A stretch of DNA of 64,000 bases, from contig CAWJEW010000006.1 of NCBI GenBank assembly GCA_963842065.1, positions 1-64,000 on the forward strand. The letters are read 5' to 3'. The notes under the pieces were generated by a model, which made no database searches, was not told the DNA's origin, and saw only the letters and a list, made by a program, of their open reading frames with translations. Every line of letters begins with the position of its first letter. The stretch's first letter is position 1. Both the position numbers and the translations under genes were made by a program. Origin of the DNA: CAITWD01 sp963842065 (GTDB lineage: Bacteria > Actinomycetota > Thermoleophilia > Miltoncostaeales > Miltoncostaeaceae). Shown here one piece after another: positions 26,274-34,372 of the stretch.

Positions 26274-27683
26274 ATGAGCGTTGTGACGACACTCGGCCAG
26301 GGGCTCTGGAACGCCGTCCTTATGGCCTACGCGGTCTGGTGGGCGCTGGTGTTCGGGTTCGCGCTCTCGGCCATCGTCCAGGCGTGGGTGCCCAAACACT
26401 CGGTAGAGCGGGCGATGGGCACCTCGGGGTGGGGTGCGCTGGTGCGTGCCACGGGGCTCGGGGCCGCATCGTCATCGTGCTCCTACGCGGCGATCGCGAT
26501 CGCGAAGTCCCTGTTTCAAAAGGGTGCCTCGGCGGCCTCGGCACTGGCGTTCCAGTTCGCCTCGACGAACCTGGTGTGGGAACTCGGGCTGGTGTTGTGG
26601 GCACTGATCGGATGGCAGTTCGCGGTCGGAGAGTTCGTCGGCGGAATCATCATGATCGTGCTCATGGCGGTGCTGCTGCGCGTCGTTGTCTCGCCGCGGC
26701 TGGAGGAGCGCGCCCGCCGGCACGCCCAGGCCGCCGACAGCGGGCATCACCACCACCCCGCCGAATCTGAGCGCACCCCCTGGGGCAGGCGTCTGCGCTC
26801 GGTCGACGCCTGGTCGGATGTGGCCCACAACTTCCGGGGCGACGTGCAGATGCTCTACCGGGAGATCGGGATCGGCTTCCTGTTGGCCGGGTTCATCGGG
26901 CTGCTGGGCAACGGGTTTTTCCAGGCGCTGTTCTGGCAGTCGGCGCCGGCGCCGCTGCGGATCGTCGAAAACGTCCTGATCGCCCCGTTGATCGCGGTGG
27001 CCTCGTTCGTGTGCTCGGTCGGCAACGTCCCGCTCGCGGCCGTGCTCTGGTCCGGCGGATTGTCGTTTGCAGGCGTCATGGCGTTCATCTTCGCGGACTT
27101 GATCGTGCTCCCCATCCTGGTGGTCTATCGCAAGTACTATGGCGTCAGGTTCGCCTCGCGGATCACCGCGCTGATGTACGTGACGATGGTGCTCGCCGGC
27201 CTGCTGGTGGCCGGGCTGTTCGAGCTCTTCGGCGCGATTCCCAGCGTGCGCCCGAGTCGCGCGGACCTGTTCGGCGCCATCCGGCTGGACTACACGCTGG
27301 TGCTCAACATGCTCGGAGTCGTGGTGTTCGTCGCCCTGTTCGGCCTGACGATGCGCCGCGGGGTCAAGGATCCGGTGTGCGGCATGACCGTCGATCGCAC
27401 GAAGGCGCTGCGCGCGGAGCTGGGCGGGGCGACACACTACTTCTGCTCGGAGGCGTGCCGCGAGATGTTCGTCGCCCCCAGCGGCCCCAGCGGCCACGCC
27501 GGCCATCCGCACGTCGGCCACACCGCGATCGACCCGGTCTGCGAGATGACCGTCGATCCGGCGACCGCACTGCCCGCCGACGTCGAGGGGACCACGTACT
27601 ACGTCTGTGCCGCGCACTGCCGCGACCTGTTCGTCAGCAATCCCGCCGCGTTCGTCGCGCATCCGTCGCCCGGGGGCGACTGA
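26274..27683 (+). CDS. Heavy-metal permease (SO_0444/DUF318-like) with two C-terminal YHS domains
   Basis: 469 residues. About eight TM segments in two halves separated by a His-rich loop (GHHHHPAES near residue 160). The first half has SSSCSYAAIAIAKSLFQKGAS and FQFASTNLVWELG, the second CSVGNVPLAAVLWSGG, motifs of ArsP/DUF318-type permeases. After a last TM (about 340-360), two YHS domains follow: DPVCGMTVD with YFCSEACREMF (about 365-400), and DPVCEMTVD with YYVCAAHCRDLF (about 419-455). YHS domains bind copper or other soft metals. Likely a metal or metalloid exporter; the double YHS is unusual. Confidence 0.85.
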   Translation: MSVVTTLGQGLWNAVLMAYAVWWALVFGFALSAIVQAWVPKHSVERAMGTSGWGALVRATGLGAASSSCSYAAIAIAKSLFQKGASAASALAFQFASTNLVWELGLVLWALIGWQFAVGEFVGGIIMIVLMAVLLRVVVSPRLEERARRHAQAADSGHHHHPAESERTPWGRRLRSVDAWSDVAHNFRGDVQMLYREIGIGFLLAGFIGLLGNGFFQALFWQSAPAPLRIVENVLIAPLIAVASFVCSVGNVPLAAVLWSGGLSFAGVMAFIFADLIVLPILVVYRKYYGVRFASRITALMYVTMVLAGLLVAGLFELFGAIPSVRPSRADLFGAIRLDYTLVLNMLGVVVFVALFGLTMRRGVKDPVCGMTVDRTKALRAELGGATHYFCSEACREMFVAPSGPSGHAGHPHVGHTAIDPVCEMTVDPATALPADVEGTTYYVCAAHCRDLFVSNPAAFVAHPSPGGD

Positions 27684-27720
27684 CGCGGGATCGGCCTGAC
27701 GGGCCGATCCCGCGTCAGTC
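27678..27720. terminator. Bidirectional terminator hairpin
   Basis: A perfect 19-bp stem (27678-27696 with 27702-27720) and 5-nt loop between convergent genes. The stem includes the permease stop codon and ends 2 bp before the slipin gene. This length and position are typical of a shared terminator; T-tracts are weak on both sides. Confidence 0.8.
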
Positions 27721-27721
27721 G

Positions 27722-28564
27722 CTAGTGCTCCGGGTCGCCGACGACGATGGTCTCGGGGACCGAACCGTCGGGAGAGGCCTGGCGTGCCGTGGCGCTCTCG
27801 CGTGTGAGGAAGGCCACCAGGTCGGTGACCGCGCTCATCAGCGGCGCCGGGAAGACGATCGTGGAGTTCTTGTCGACGGAGATCTCGACAAGCGTCTGAA
27901 GGTTGCGCAGCTGCAGCGCGATCGGGTGCTGCATCATCACGTCGGAGGCGTGGGCGAGCTCGGTTGCCGCCAGGGCCTCGCCGTTGGCGCTGATGATCTT
28001 GGCGCGCTTCTCGCGCTCCGCCTCGGCCTCCTTGGCCATCGCGCGCTTCATGGCCTCCGGCAGCTGGATGTTCTTGAGCTCCACCAGCGTCACCTTGACG
28101 CCCCAGGGCTCGGTCTGGATGTCGAGGGTGTCGCGGACGCGCTTGTTCAAGTCCTCGGTGCTCGTGAGGGCCTCGTCGAGGGTGTGCTGGCCGATTGCGG
28201 CCCGCAGCGTCGCCTGGGCGATGTACGCGATGGCCGACTCGATATCCTCGATCGCCAGCACGGCCTGCACCGGGTCGACGACCCGGTAGTAGGCGACCGC
28301 CGACACATCCACGGTGACGTTGTCGCGGGTGATGATCTCCTGCGATTGGATCGGCATGGTCACGATCCTCAGCGACACGCGGTGCATGCGGTCGACAAAC
28401 GGCAAGATGAGCACGAGCCCCGGTCCGCGCGGCCCATCGACCAGCTTGCCGAGCCGAAGTTGGACGCCCCGCTCGTACTGCTTGAACACCCGTATCGCCA
28501 TCGACACGTAGATGATCGCCAGGATCACGACCACAACCACGATGGCAACGATCGCACTGCTCAT
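27722..28564 (-). CDS. Slipin (stomatin/SPFH/PHB family membrane protein)
   Basis: 280 residues from the ATG at 28564. One N-terminal TM (IVAIVVVVVILAIIYVSMAI) is followed by the SPFH/PHB domain: QYERGVQLRLGKLVDGPRGPGLVLILPFVD, TVDVSAVAYYRVVDPVQAV and the RAAIGQHTLDEAL helix. The C-terminal AMAKEAEAEREKRAKII is coiled coil. Slipins form membrane scaffold oligomers. No NfeD partner is adjacent. The upstream in-frame extension to 28798 is Arg/Pro-rich and not SPFH-like. The 187 bp to the PilT-like gene holds nothing else. Confidence 0.92.
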   Translation of the reverse strand: MSSAIVAIVVVVVILAIIYVSMAIRVFKQYERGVQLRLGKLVDGPRGPGLVLILPFVDRMHRVSLRIVTMPIQSQEIITRDNVTVDVSAVAYYRVVDPVQAVLAIEDIESAIAYIAQATLRAAIGQHTLDEALTSTEDLNKRVRDTLDIQTEPWGVKVTLVELKNIQLPEAMKRAMAKEAEAEREKRAKIISANGEALAATELAHASDVMMQHPIALQLRNLQTLVEISVDKNSTIVFPAPLMSAVTDLVAFLTRESATARQASPDGSVPETIVVGDPEH

Positions 28565-28751
28565 GTGCGCCTCCCCGCGCTGTGCGCGTATCCGGCGCGC
28601 GTCAGGAGGGCGAGCGCCGGGCACGCGACCTACACCGAGAATAGCTCGCACCGGGCCCCTGGCTATCCGCGTCGGCGCGGACGGGGCACCGCCGTGTGCA
28701 CCGACCGCTCGGGCACGCCGGGCCCGGGATGCGCGGCGTCCCTGCGGCGGG

Positions 28752-29843
28752 CTAGACGGCCCCGGTCGGTGAGGCCTCGTGCCGCGTGATGCGACCATTG
28801 CGCGTCACCTTGGCGGCGTCGTCCGAGTCGGCCATGTCCGAATCCACGAGTCGCGCGAGCGCTTGCTGGAACGTCTGCATCCCGGCGTCGCCGGTCTCCA
28901 TCAACTCGAGCAGGCGCTCAGGCGGATCGGCGCTGGCGATCGCGCTGCGGGTCTGGGGTGTTCCGCGCACGATCTCGACGACCGGGTACCGCGACCTACC
29001 GTCGGGCGCGCGGACGAGCCGCAGCCCGAGCCCTGCCTGCAGTGTTGCCGCCAGCGACTGGCGGGCGACGCCCTGGCGATGAACGGGGAAGAAGCTCACG
29101 ATCCGCGCGAACGCGTCGAAGATGTCGTTGGTGGTGAGGCCCGCAATCACGAGCGCACCGGATTCGGCGGCCTGCAGGGCTGCCTCCGTGGTCGCGAGGT
29201 CGCCGAGGTGGCTGATCAGGACGATGTCGGCGTCCTGGCGCAGGATCGAGGCCAACGCGTCGCCCGCCGTGGGCGTGTCGAGCCCGACTTCGCGCTGATC
29301 GATCGAGGAGCGATTGTCGGCGTGAAGGGCCTCGATGGGGTCCTCGATGGTGACGATCGCCCGCGTCTGGGTGCGGTTGACGTGGTCGACCATGGCGGCC
29401 ATCGTCGTCGTGATCCCGGATGACGCCGGTCCGCAGACGAGGATCAATCCGGAATCGAGCTTGGTCAGTTCTGCGACGACGGGGGGCAAGTTGAGCTCCG
29501 CCAGCGCTCGCACGCCGTAGGGGACGACCCGCATCACGATCGAGATCGATCCGCGCTGGCGGAAGGCGTTGATCCGGAAGCGTCCCACCTCGCGGCGTGT
29601 GAAAGCGAAGTCGACCTCGCCGCGCCGATCGAACTCGATCTGCTTGGCGGCGGTCGGCAGGCTGGCCATCATCAGGGCCAGGATCGCCTCGGTCTGATCG
29701 GGGGTCAGCGCGGGTGCGTCGAGGTGCTCGAGGCGCCGGTTGACGCGCACCAACGGCGGCGACGGGACCTTGAGGCGTACGTCGCTCGCCCCACGCGTGA
29801 CTGCCTCACGTACGACGTGTTCGAGGAGTTCGGCGGGGTCCAT
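28752..29843 (-). CDS. PilT-like ATPase homologue with degenerate ATP site
   Basis: 363 residues, near normal PilT length. The N-terminal PAS-like domain (LEHVVREAVTRGASDVRLKVPSPPLVRV) and the RFRINAFRQRGSISIVMRVVP Arg-rich region match PilT/PilU. The ATPase core is changed: Walker A reads CGPASSGITTT (Lys replaced by Ile144), the Walker B region reads DADIVLISHLGDLAT (canonical Glu position is His212), and the His box reads SGALVIAGLTTND (His is Thr237). The Asp box TIEDPIE is kept. It is probably an ATPase-dead regulator or partner. No other pilus genes are in the window. It is divergent from the rsbU-like operon and has a sigma-28-like promoter. Confidence 0.9.
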   Translation of the reverse strand: MDPAELLEHVVREAVTRGASDVRLKVPSPPLVRVNRRLEHLDAPALTPDQTEAILALMMASLPTAAKQIEFDRRGEVDFAFTRREVGRFRINAFRQRGSISIVMRVVPYGVRALAELNLPPVVAELTKLDSGLILVCGPASSGITTTMAAMVDHVNRTQTRAIVTIEDPIEALHADNRSSIDQREVGLDTPTAGDALASILRQDADIVLISHLGDLATTEAALQAAESGALVIAGLTTNDIFDAFARIVSFFPVHRQGVARQSLAATLQAGLGLRLVRAPDGRSRYPVVEIVRGTPQTRSAIASADPPERLLELMETGDAGMQTFQQALARLVDSDMADSDDAAKVTRNGRITRHEASPTGAV

Positions 29844-29850
29844 GTGGATG

Positions 29851-29877
29851 GTATCGGCCGCGGTGGTGCGGCCTTTA
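29851..29877 (-). promoter_or_regulatory. Sigma-28 (FliA/WhiG) type promoter for the PilT-like gene
   Basis: On the minus strand TAAA (29877-29874), a 15-nt spacer and GCCGATAC (29858-29851) match the sigma-28 consensus TAAA-N15-GCCGATAA in 11 of 12 positions. Only 7 nt separate the -10 from the ATG at 29843, so the transcript would be leaderless or nearly so. The element also forms one arm of an 11-bp inverted repeat shared with the divergent operon. Confidence 0.55.
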
Positions 29878-29917
29878 TCGGTCGGGCTGCGCCCCAGTGC
29901 TTGAGGGGCCCCGGGAG

Positions 29918-29928
29918 GCGGCCGATAC
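29918..29928 (+). promoter_or_regulatory. Matching 11-nt element upstream of the rsbU-like operon
   Basis: GCGGCCGATAC at 29918-29928 is an exact inverted copy of 29851-29861 and likewise lies 7 nt before the start codon (ATG at 29936). It contains the sigma-28 -10 like GCCGATAC, but at the -35 distance there is only TGAG, a weak match. Either a second, weaker promoter of the same class, or two arms of an operator that controls both genes. Confidence 0.5.
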
Positions 29929-29935
29929 GAAGCCC

Positions 29936-31030
29936 ATGAACCCCGGAGCGCCTTTGCCGGTCCTTGTCGTGGACGACAGCGCCCTGACCAGGACGTGGGT
30001 GGAACGCGTCGTGTCCGACGACGGTCTGCGTGCGCGTGCTGCGACCGCAGACACGGCTGCGTGCGTCGCCGATGAATGCGGGACCGATGCGATCGTGATC
30101 ACGGAGCGCCGGGTGCCCGACGGCGGCTGCGTGCTCGCGCGGCGCCTGCGTGCCGCCGGGGTTGGCGCCGGCATCCTGATCATCGGCGACCCCGACGATC
30201 ACATGCTTGATGCCGATGCCCGGGAGTCCGGCGCTGACGGCGTCCTCCGCTGGCCGTGCGACGAGTCTGCACTGATCGAGGCGGTGCGGGGCACCGCGGC
30301 GGTCGGCGACGGCAGACGGCTTCAACATGAGCGCGCCGCCCGGCTGGACGGTGAGATGCGCGCGGCGGCGATGATCCAATCAGCCCTGCTGCCCGAGCGC
30401 CCGGTCCTTCCCGAGGGGTGGGCCTTGGAGAGCGCGTTCCTGCCGGCCAGCGACGTCGGCGGGGATATGGTGGATTTCGTCACGGACGATCCCGAGCGCC
30501 TCGCGATCGTGCTTGCCGACGTGTCCGGCAAGGGGGTGGGCGCGGCGCTGTTGGCTGCGATGGCCCAGACGGCGATCCGGGGTGCGCTGTTGCGCGGGGC
30601 GAATCCCGCACAGGCCCTGGCCGACGCCAACGCGTTGCTGCTGGAGACGCTCGAGCGCAGCGGGCGCTTCTTGACCGGCTTCGTGGCGAGCATCGATCTC
30701 GCCTCGGGGGATGTCGCATATGCCGACGCGGGCCACGGCCACGTAGCGCTGTGCGGCGCGGACGGCCGCTGGGTGCCGATCGACCGGGGCGGGCTGCCGT
30801 TGGGGCTCGCGGCCGGCGTCGACTACCCGTTGGGCCATGCACGTTGCGCCCACGGGGGACTGCTTGCCGCCTACAGCGATGGCCTGGTGGAGGGGTGCGA
30901 CCGCGATCCCCAAACCGTGCGCGAGCGGCTGCTCGACGCCCTGGCGGGCGGCACGAGCGCCGCGCAACTCGTTGCCGAGGCGCCCGACGAGGACGACCGC
31001 ACGCTGGTCGTGTTGGGCAGGACCGGGTGA
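29936..31030 (+). CDS. RsbU-type PP2C phosphatase with pseudo-receiver domain
   Basis: 364 residues from the ATG at 29936. Residues 1-120 are a receiver-like domain: LVVDDSALTR keeps the acidic pair (D13, D14). The phospho-acceptor Asp is replaced by Glu57 (ITERRVPDGG), the switch Thr by Gly, and the conserved Lys by Trp106 (LRWPCDE). Residues 130-364 are a SpoIIE/RsbU PP2C domain with ALLPERPVLPEGW, ASDVGGDMVDF and LADVSGKGVGAALLAAM, and metal-binding aspartates. It should dephosphorylate a STAS antagonist. Its stop overlaps the kinase gene start (GTGA), first in a seven-gene operon. Confidence 0.92.
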   Translation: MNPGAPLPVLVVDDSALTRTWVERVVSDDGLRARAATADTAACVADECGTDAIVITERRVPDGGCVLARRLRAAGVGAGILIIGDPDDHMLDADARESGADGVLRWPCDESALIEAVRGTAAVGDGRRLQHERAARLDGEMRAAAMIQSALLPERPVLPEGWALESAFLPASDVGGDMVDFVTDDPERLAIVLADVSGKGVGAALLAAMAQTAIRGALLRGANPAQALADANALLLETLERSGRFLTGFVASIDLASGDVAYADAGHGHVALCGADGRWVPIDRGGLPLGLAAGVDYPLGHARCAHGGLLAAYSDGLVEGCDRDPQTVRERLLDALAGGTSAAQLVAEAPDEDDRTLVVLGRTG

Positions 31031-31422
31031 GGCGCCATGTCGCGCTTGAGTTCGCCGCTGATCCCACCGGGGCCGATGAGGCCGCCCGTCGGGTCGCCGC
31101 GCTGTTGGACCGTGTCACCCCGGACGTCGCGTTCGCCTGCGAGCTTGCCGTGGCCGAGGCCTGCGCCAACATCGCGCGCCATGGGTTCGCCGGCACGCGG
31201 GGTCGCATGCGGGTCGTGGCGCGTGCCAGCGATGCCCGCCTCGCGGTCGCGATCTGCGATCGGGCACCGGAGTTTGCCGGGACGGCGCCGCCGATGCCGC
31301 CCGCCGATGCCGAGGGCGGCCGTGGCCTGCCACTGTTGGCCGCCTGCATGGATCGGGTGCGCTGGCACCGCACCGATGGAGAGAACCGGCTCCTGATGGC
31401 CCGTCGACTGGATGTCTGCTGA
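31027..31422 (+). CDS. RsbW-type anti-sigma factor serine kinase (HATPase)
   Basis: 131 residues from a GTG at 31027 that overlaps the upstream stop. GHKL ATPase boxes: N-box ELAVAEACANIARHGF, a VAICDRAPEF G1-like segment, and GGRGLPLLAACMDRVRW G2. Small size and context match RsbW/SpoIIAB kinases that phosphorylate a STAS protein and hold a sigma factor or other partner. No sigma gene is adjacent, so the output partner is unknown. The next gene starts on its stop (TGATG). Confidence 0.88.
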   Translation: MRRHVALEFAADPTGADEAARRVAALLDRVTPDVAFACELAVAEACANIARHGFAGTRGRMRVVARASDARLAVAICDRAPEFAGTAPPMPPADAEGGRGLPLLAACMDRVRWHRTDGENRLLMARRLDVC

Positions 31423-32939
31423 TGAGAAACGTGACCGTGATCGACACCGCACCCCGCACGACGCGCACGGCCCGGCCGCGGCTGCGCAGCGTCTCCGCTG
31501 CGGCGTCCGCGTCGGAACTCCTCGCCGCGCTTGGTGAGGGTGACACGCCCCTTGGCCCTGTGCTGCACCGTATCGGCGAGTTGTGCGGCATGCCGTCGGT
31601 CGTCTTCTGGAAGCCCGACGGCCGGCGCCTGCAGCTCGCCCACCGGCACGGCGATGAGCTCGTTGCCTCGCAGGACCCCGGCATGCGGCAGCTGGGCGGC
31701 ACCGACCAGGACGATGTGGGCACACAGGGCATCCCCCTGCTGATTGCCGCCACTGCGGCCGCCGAGCCACACGTGATGACGATCCACGGCAGCTGGTTCG
31801 CCGCGGCCGGCGCGGGGGGTGGCCTGCTGGCGCTCGGCCCCTTCGGGGACCGGGAGCTCGGTCGCCGTGACCGGCGCGAGCTCGTCGCGCTCGCCGCCCT
31901 CGTGGACGGCCCGCTGCGTCAAGCCCTGCGGATCGGGGAACTCACCGAGCAGGTCCGGGCGCTGGGGCGCGAGGCGGAGCTGCACCGCCGGTCGCTGGGA
32001 TCGGCAACCGACGAGGTCACCTCACTGGGGCTGCTGCTCGAGTTGGCGGTGAGCACGTCGGGCTCGGTCGGAGGCTTCGTGGCCGCCCGCAAGGACGACG
32101 TGCTGCGGATTGTCACCGCGCGCAACGCACCCGACGGGTTCGCGTCGCTCGATCTGACACCCGGCCGCGGCATCCTGTCGGCGGTTCCCGGCGCTCCGGG
32201 GGTGCTGTTTGTCGACGGCTACCAGGTACTCGTGGATCTGGGGATCGGCGGCCTGGTCGCGGTCGGGGGCCCGCAGGACGCCAACGAGGCGGACATCGTC
32301 ATGGGGCTATTCTCCGACGCCGACGGGGTCCTCGAACCGGACTGCGCCCCGCTGCTCAACACCCTCGTCGACGTCGCAGCGATCGTGATGTCCAGTGCCG
32401 AGGTCGCCCGCGGCACGGCCGCGCGGCACCTGGCGGCGCTTGAGGCGCTGTGTCGTGCGCTCGATGCCCGCACCCATGCGACCAAGCATCATCACGCCCG
32501 GGTCGCCAAGGCCGCGACGGCGATCGCGGTAGGGCTCGGGCTCCCGCCGGAGCGCGTCGCCCTGATCACCCAGGCTGCCCTGATCCACGACGTCGGCCTG
32601 ATCGCCGCGACCGGCGACGAGACGATCGCGGCCGAGTTTGCGCATCCGGCCGTCGGCGCCGACATGGCGTCCCTCGTGCCCGGCGCCGCCGAACTCGCGC
32701 CGATCATCCGAGCCCACCACGAATGGTGGGACGGGTTCGGGTTCCCCAACGGCCTGCTCGGCGAGGCCATTCCGCTCGAGGCCCGCGTGCTGGCCGCCGC
32801 CGAGTTCTACATCGAGACCCTCCAAGCGGGCCCCTCGTGGGACGCCGACGCCCTTGCCGGCGAGACTCAGGCACGGTCCGGCGGCCAGCTCGATCCAGCG
32901 TGTGCCCAGCAACTTGTCGACCTCATCCAGGAGCCATAA
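31422..32939 (+). CDS. Two-GAF-like sensor protein with degenerate HD-GYP-like domain
   Basis: 505 residues. Residues 30-165 and about 195-330 look like two GAF-type sensor domains joined by a coiled segment (LTEQVRALGREAELHRRSL). Residues 335-500 match HD-GYP/HD domains: THATKHHHARVAKAA, ALIHDVGLI (H389, D390), AHHEWWDGFGFPNGLLGEAIPLEARVLAAAEFY. Compared with HD-GYP, the HDxGK Lys is Leu, GYP is GFP, and the last metal Asp (VAD) is Glu461. It may be a weakened or inactive c-di-GMP phosphodiesterase. Its position before Pel-like genes recalls the GAF-containing c-di-GMP sensor PelD, but it is not a PelD homologue. Confidence 0.8.
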   Translation: MRNVTVIDTAPRTTRTARPRLRSVSAAASASELLAALGEGDTPLGPVLHRIGELCGMPSVVFWKPDGRRLQLAHRHGDELVASQDPGMRQLGGTDQDDVGTQGIPLLIAATAAAEPHVMTIHGSWFAAAGAGGGLLALGPFGDRELGRRDRRELVALAALVDGPLRQALRIGELTEQVRALGREAELHRRSLGSATDEVTSLGLLLELAVSTSGSVGGFVAARKDDVLRIVTARNAPDGFASLDLTPGRGILSAVPGAPGVLFVDGYQVLVDLGIGGLVAVGGPQDANEADIVMGLFSDADGVLEPDCAPLLNTLVDVAAIVMSSAEVARGTAARHLAALEALCRALDARTHATKHHHARVAKAATAIAVGLGLPPERVALITQAALIHDVGLIAATGDETIAAEFAHPAVGADMASLVPGAAELAPIIRAHHEWWDGFGFPNGLLGEAIPLEARVLAAAEFYIETLQAGPSWDADALAGETQARSGGQLDPACAQQLVDLIQEP

Positions 32940-33284
32940 ATGCAGATCACCCTGTCCACAGAGACCGACCCGATGGTCACCGCCGTGGTTGGGCGACTCG
33001 ACCTTCGGACGGCACCCGAGCTGCGCGCGCAGGTCACGGCGGCACTCGCTGCCGGGCCGGGCTCGATGATCATCGACTTGAGCGACGTCGAGTTCATCGA
33101 CTCGTCGGGTTTGGGCGTCCTCATCGGGATACACAAACAGGCCGACGCTCAGGGCGGCCGCTTGACGATCGTCTCGCCCACCGGCAGCGCTCGCCAGATC
33201 TTCGCGCTGACGCGCACCGAATCGTTTTTCAACATCGTCCCGAACCAGCACGCCGCCCTTGAGGGCAAAGCGTCGGCCGCCTAA
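32940..33284 (+). CDS. STAS-domain anti-sigma factor antagonist
   Basis: 114 residues, ATG directly after the previous stop. It has the STAS pattern: GRLDLRTAPELRAQVTAAL, MIIDLSDVEFIDSSGLGVLIG and TGSARQIFALTRTESFFNIV. The Ser in IDSSGLG is the expected site phosphorylated by the RsbW-type kinase and dephosphorylated by the RsbU-type phosphatase in this operon. So all three partner-switch components are present. Confidence 0.93.
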   Translation: MQITLSTETDPMVTAVVGRLDLRTAPELRAQVTAALAAGPGSMIIDLSDVEFIDSSGLGVLIGIHKQADAQGGRLTIVSPTGSARQIFALTRTESFFNIVPNQHAALEGKASAA

Positions 33285-33319
33285 TCGCGTCCGCGCCGGG
33301 AAACGAAAGGAATCCACTT

Positions 33320-34372
33320 ATGTCTCGGGGATCAGTCGAACTTGATGTCTGCATGGTGGCCCACGGTGTCGGGCCCACGACGGTTGGCGGGGTGACCCGC
33401 TGGGCGCAGTCGCTCGCCGGCGAGCTGCCCTCGTTGCGCATCGGCATGCTCGGGGCCGACGATCCGCTTCCGCCCGCCCGCTGTTACCACGCATTGATGC
33501 CGGCCGCCGTTCCCGCGGCCAGGATCGCAGCGCGTACTGGGCGCCGCCCGGTGGTGCTCACCCTCCACGCGATAGCCGACCCGTGGGAACCGGGAGACTT
33601 GCCCGGGCCGATCATGCCGGAGGACTTTTCGCACGGAGGTCCTCGATTCCAGGGCGGCGGCAACAAGGATGGCAACAGCCAGGGCGCGTGGATCGATCGG
33701 ACCTATGGGTCGGTCGATCGCATCGTCGCCGTCGGGGCGGTGGTGGCGGGCAGTCACCGGTCCGACTCCGGGCCCGAGATCCAGGTGATTTCCAACGGGG
33801 TGAGGGTCGGACGTACGTGCGCGAGCCGCAACGAACCGGTCGTGGGCTTCGTCGGGCGTCTGGCGCCGATCAAGCGCCTTGAGCGGCTGCTCGATGCGAT
33901 TGAGTTGGTCCGCGAGGTCAATCGCGAGGCCCGGCTGGTGCTGGTCGGGCCCGATGACGGCCCGCGCGGCTACGGCGACGAGTTGCGCGAACTCGCCGCG
34001 CGTCCGGGGCTGCGCGACGCGGTGGTATTTACCGGCACGGCGCGCCCCGAGCGCTGGTACCCGCACTTTGCGGTGATGGCGATGTCGTCCGACACCGAGG
34101 GGATGCCGCTGGCAGTGCTGGAGGCGCGTGCGCACGGCGTTCCCTGCGTCGGCCCTGACGTCGGGGGAATGCGCGAGGCGATCGGCGAGGGCGGCATCGT
34201 CGTGGCACCGGGGGACCCGGAGGCGCTTGCCGACGGCATCCTCGCCGTGCTCGGCGACGAGCGCCGAAGCGCGGAACTCGCCGCGGCCGCATGCGCAGCC
34301 GCCAACCGCTGGACCGCCGCGGACGCCGCGGCGGCCTATGGCGACCTCTACGCCGGGCTCGGCCTGCGCTGA
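33320..34372 (+). CDS. GT4-family glycosyltransferase
   Basis: 350 residues, ATG after AAAGGAATCC. GT-B fold: N-terminal GVGPTTVGGVTRWAQSLAG (Gly-rich acceptor loop), then C-terminal VVGFVGRLAPIKRLERLLDAI, ARLVLVGPDDG and the nucleotide-sugar motif SSDTEGMPLAVLEARAHGVPCVGPDVGGMREAI (EX7E-type). The N-terminal domain is short and contains an odd Gly/Asn-rich loop (GGPRFQGGGNKDGNSQG). Its stop overlaps the PelF-like start (TGATG), and the STAS gene is 35 nt upstream. Confidence 0.9.
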   Translation: MSRGSVELDVCMVAHGVGPTTVGGVTRWAQSLAGELPSLRIGMLGADDPLPPARCYHALMPAAVPAARIAARTGRRPVVLTLHAIADPWEPGDLPGPIMPEDFSHGGPRFQGGGNKDGNSQGAWIDRTYGSVDRIVAVGAVVAGSHRSDSGPEIQVISNGVRVGRTCASRNEPVVGFVGRLAPIKRLERLLDAIELVREVNREARLVLVGPDDGPRGYGDELRELAARPGLRDAVVFTGTARPERWYPHFAVMAMSSDTEGMPLAVLEARAHGVPCVGPDVGGMREAIGEGGIVVAPGDPEALADGILAVLGDERRSAELAAAACAAANRWTAADAAAAYGDLYAGLGLR

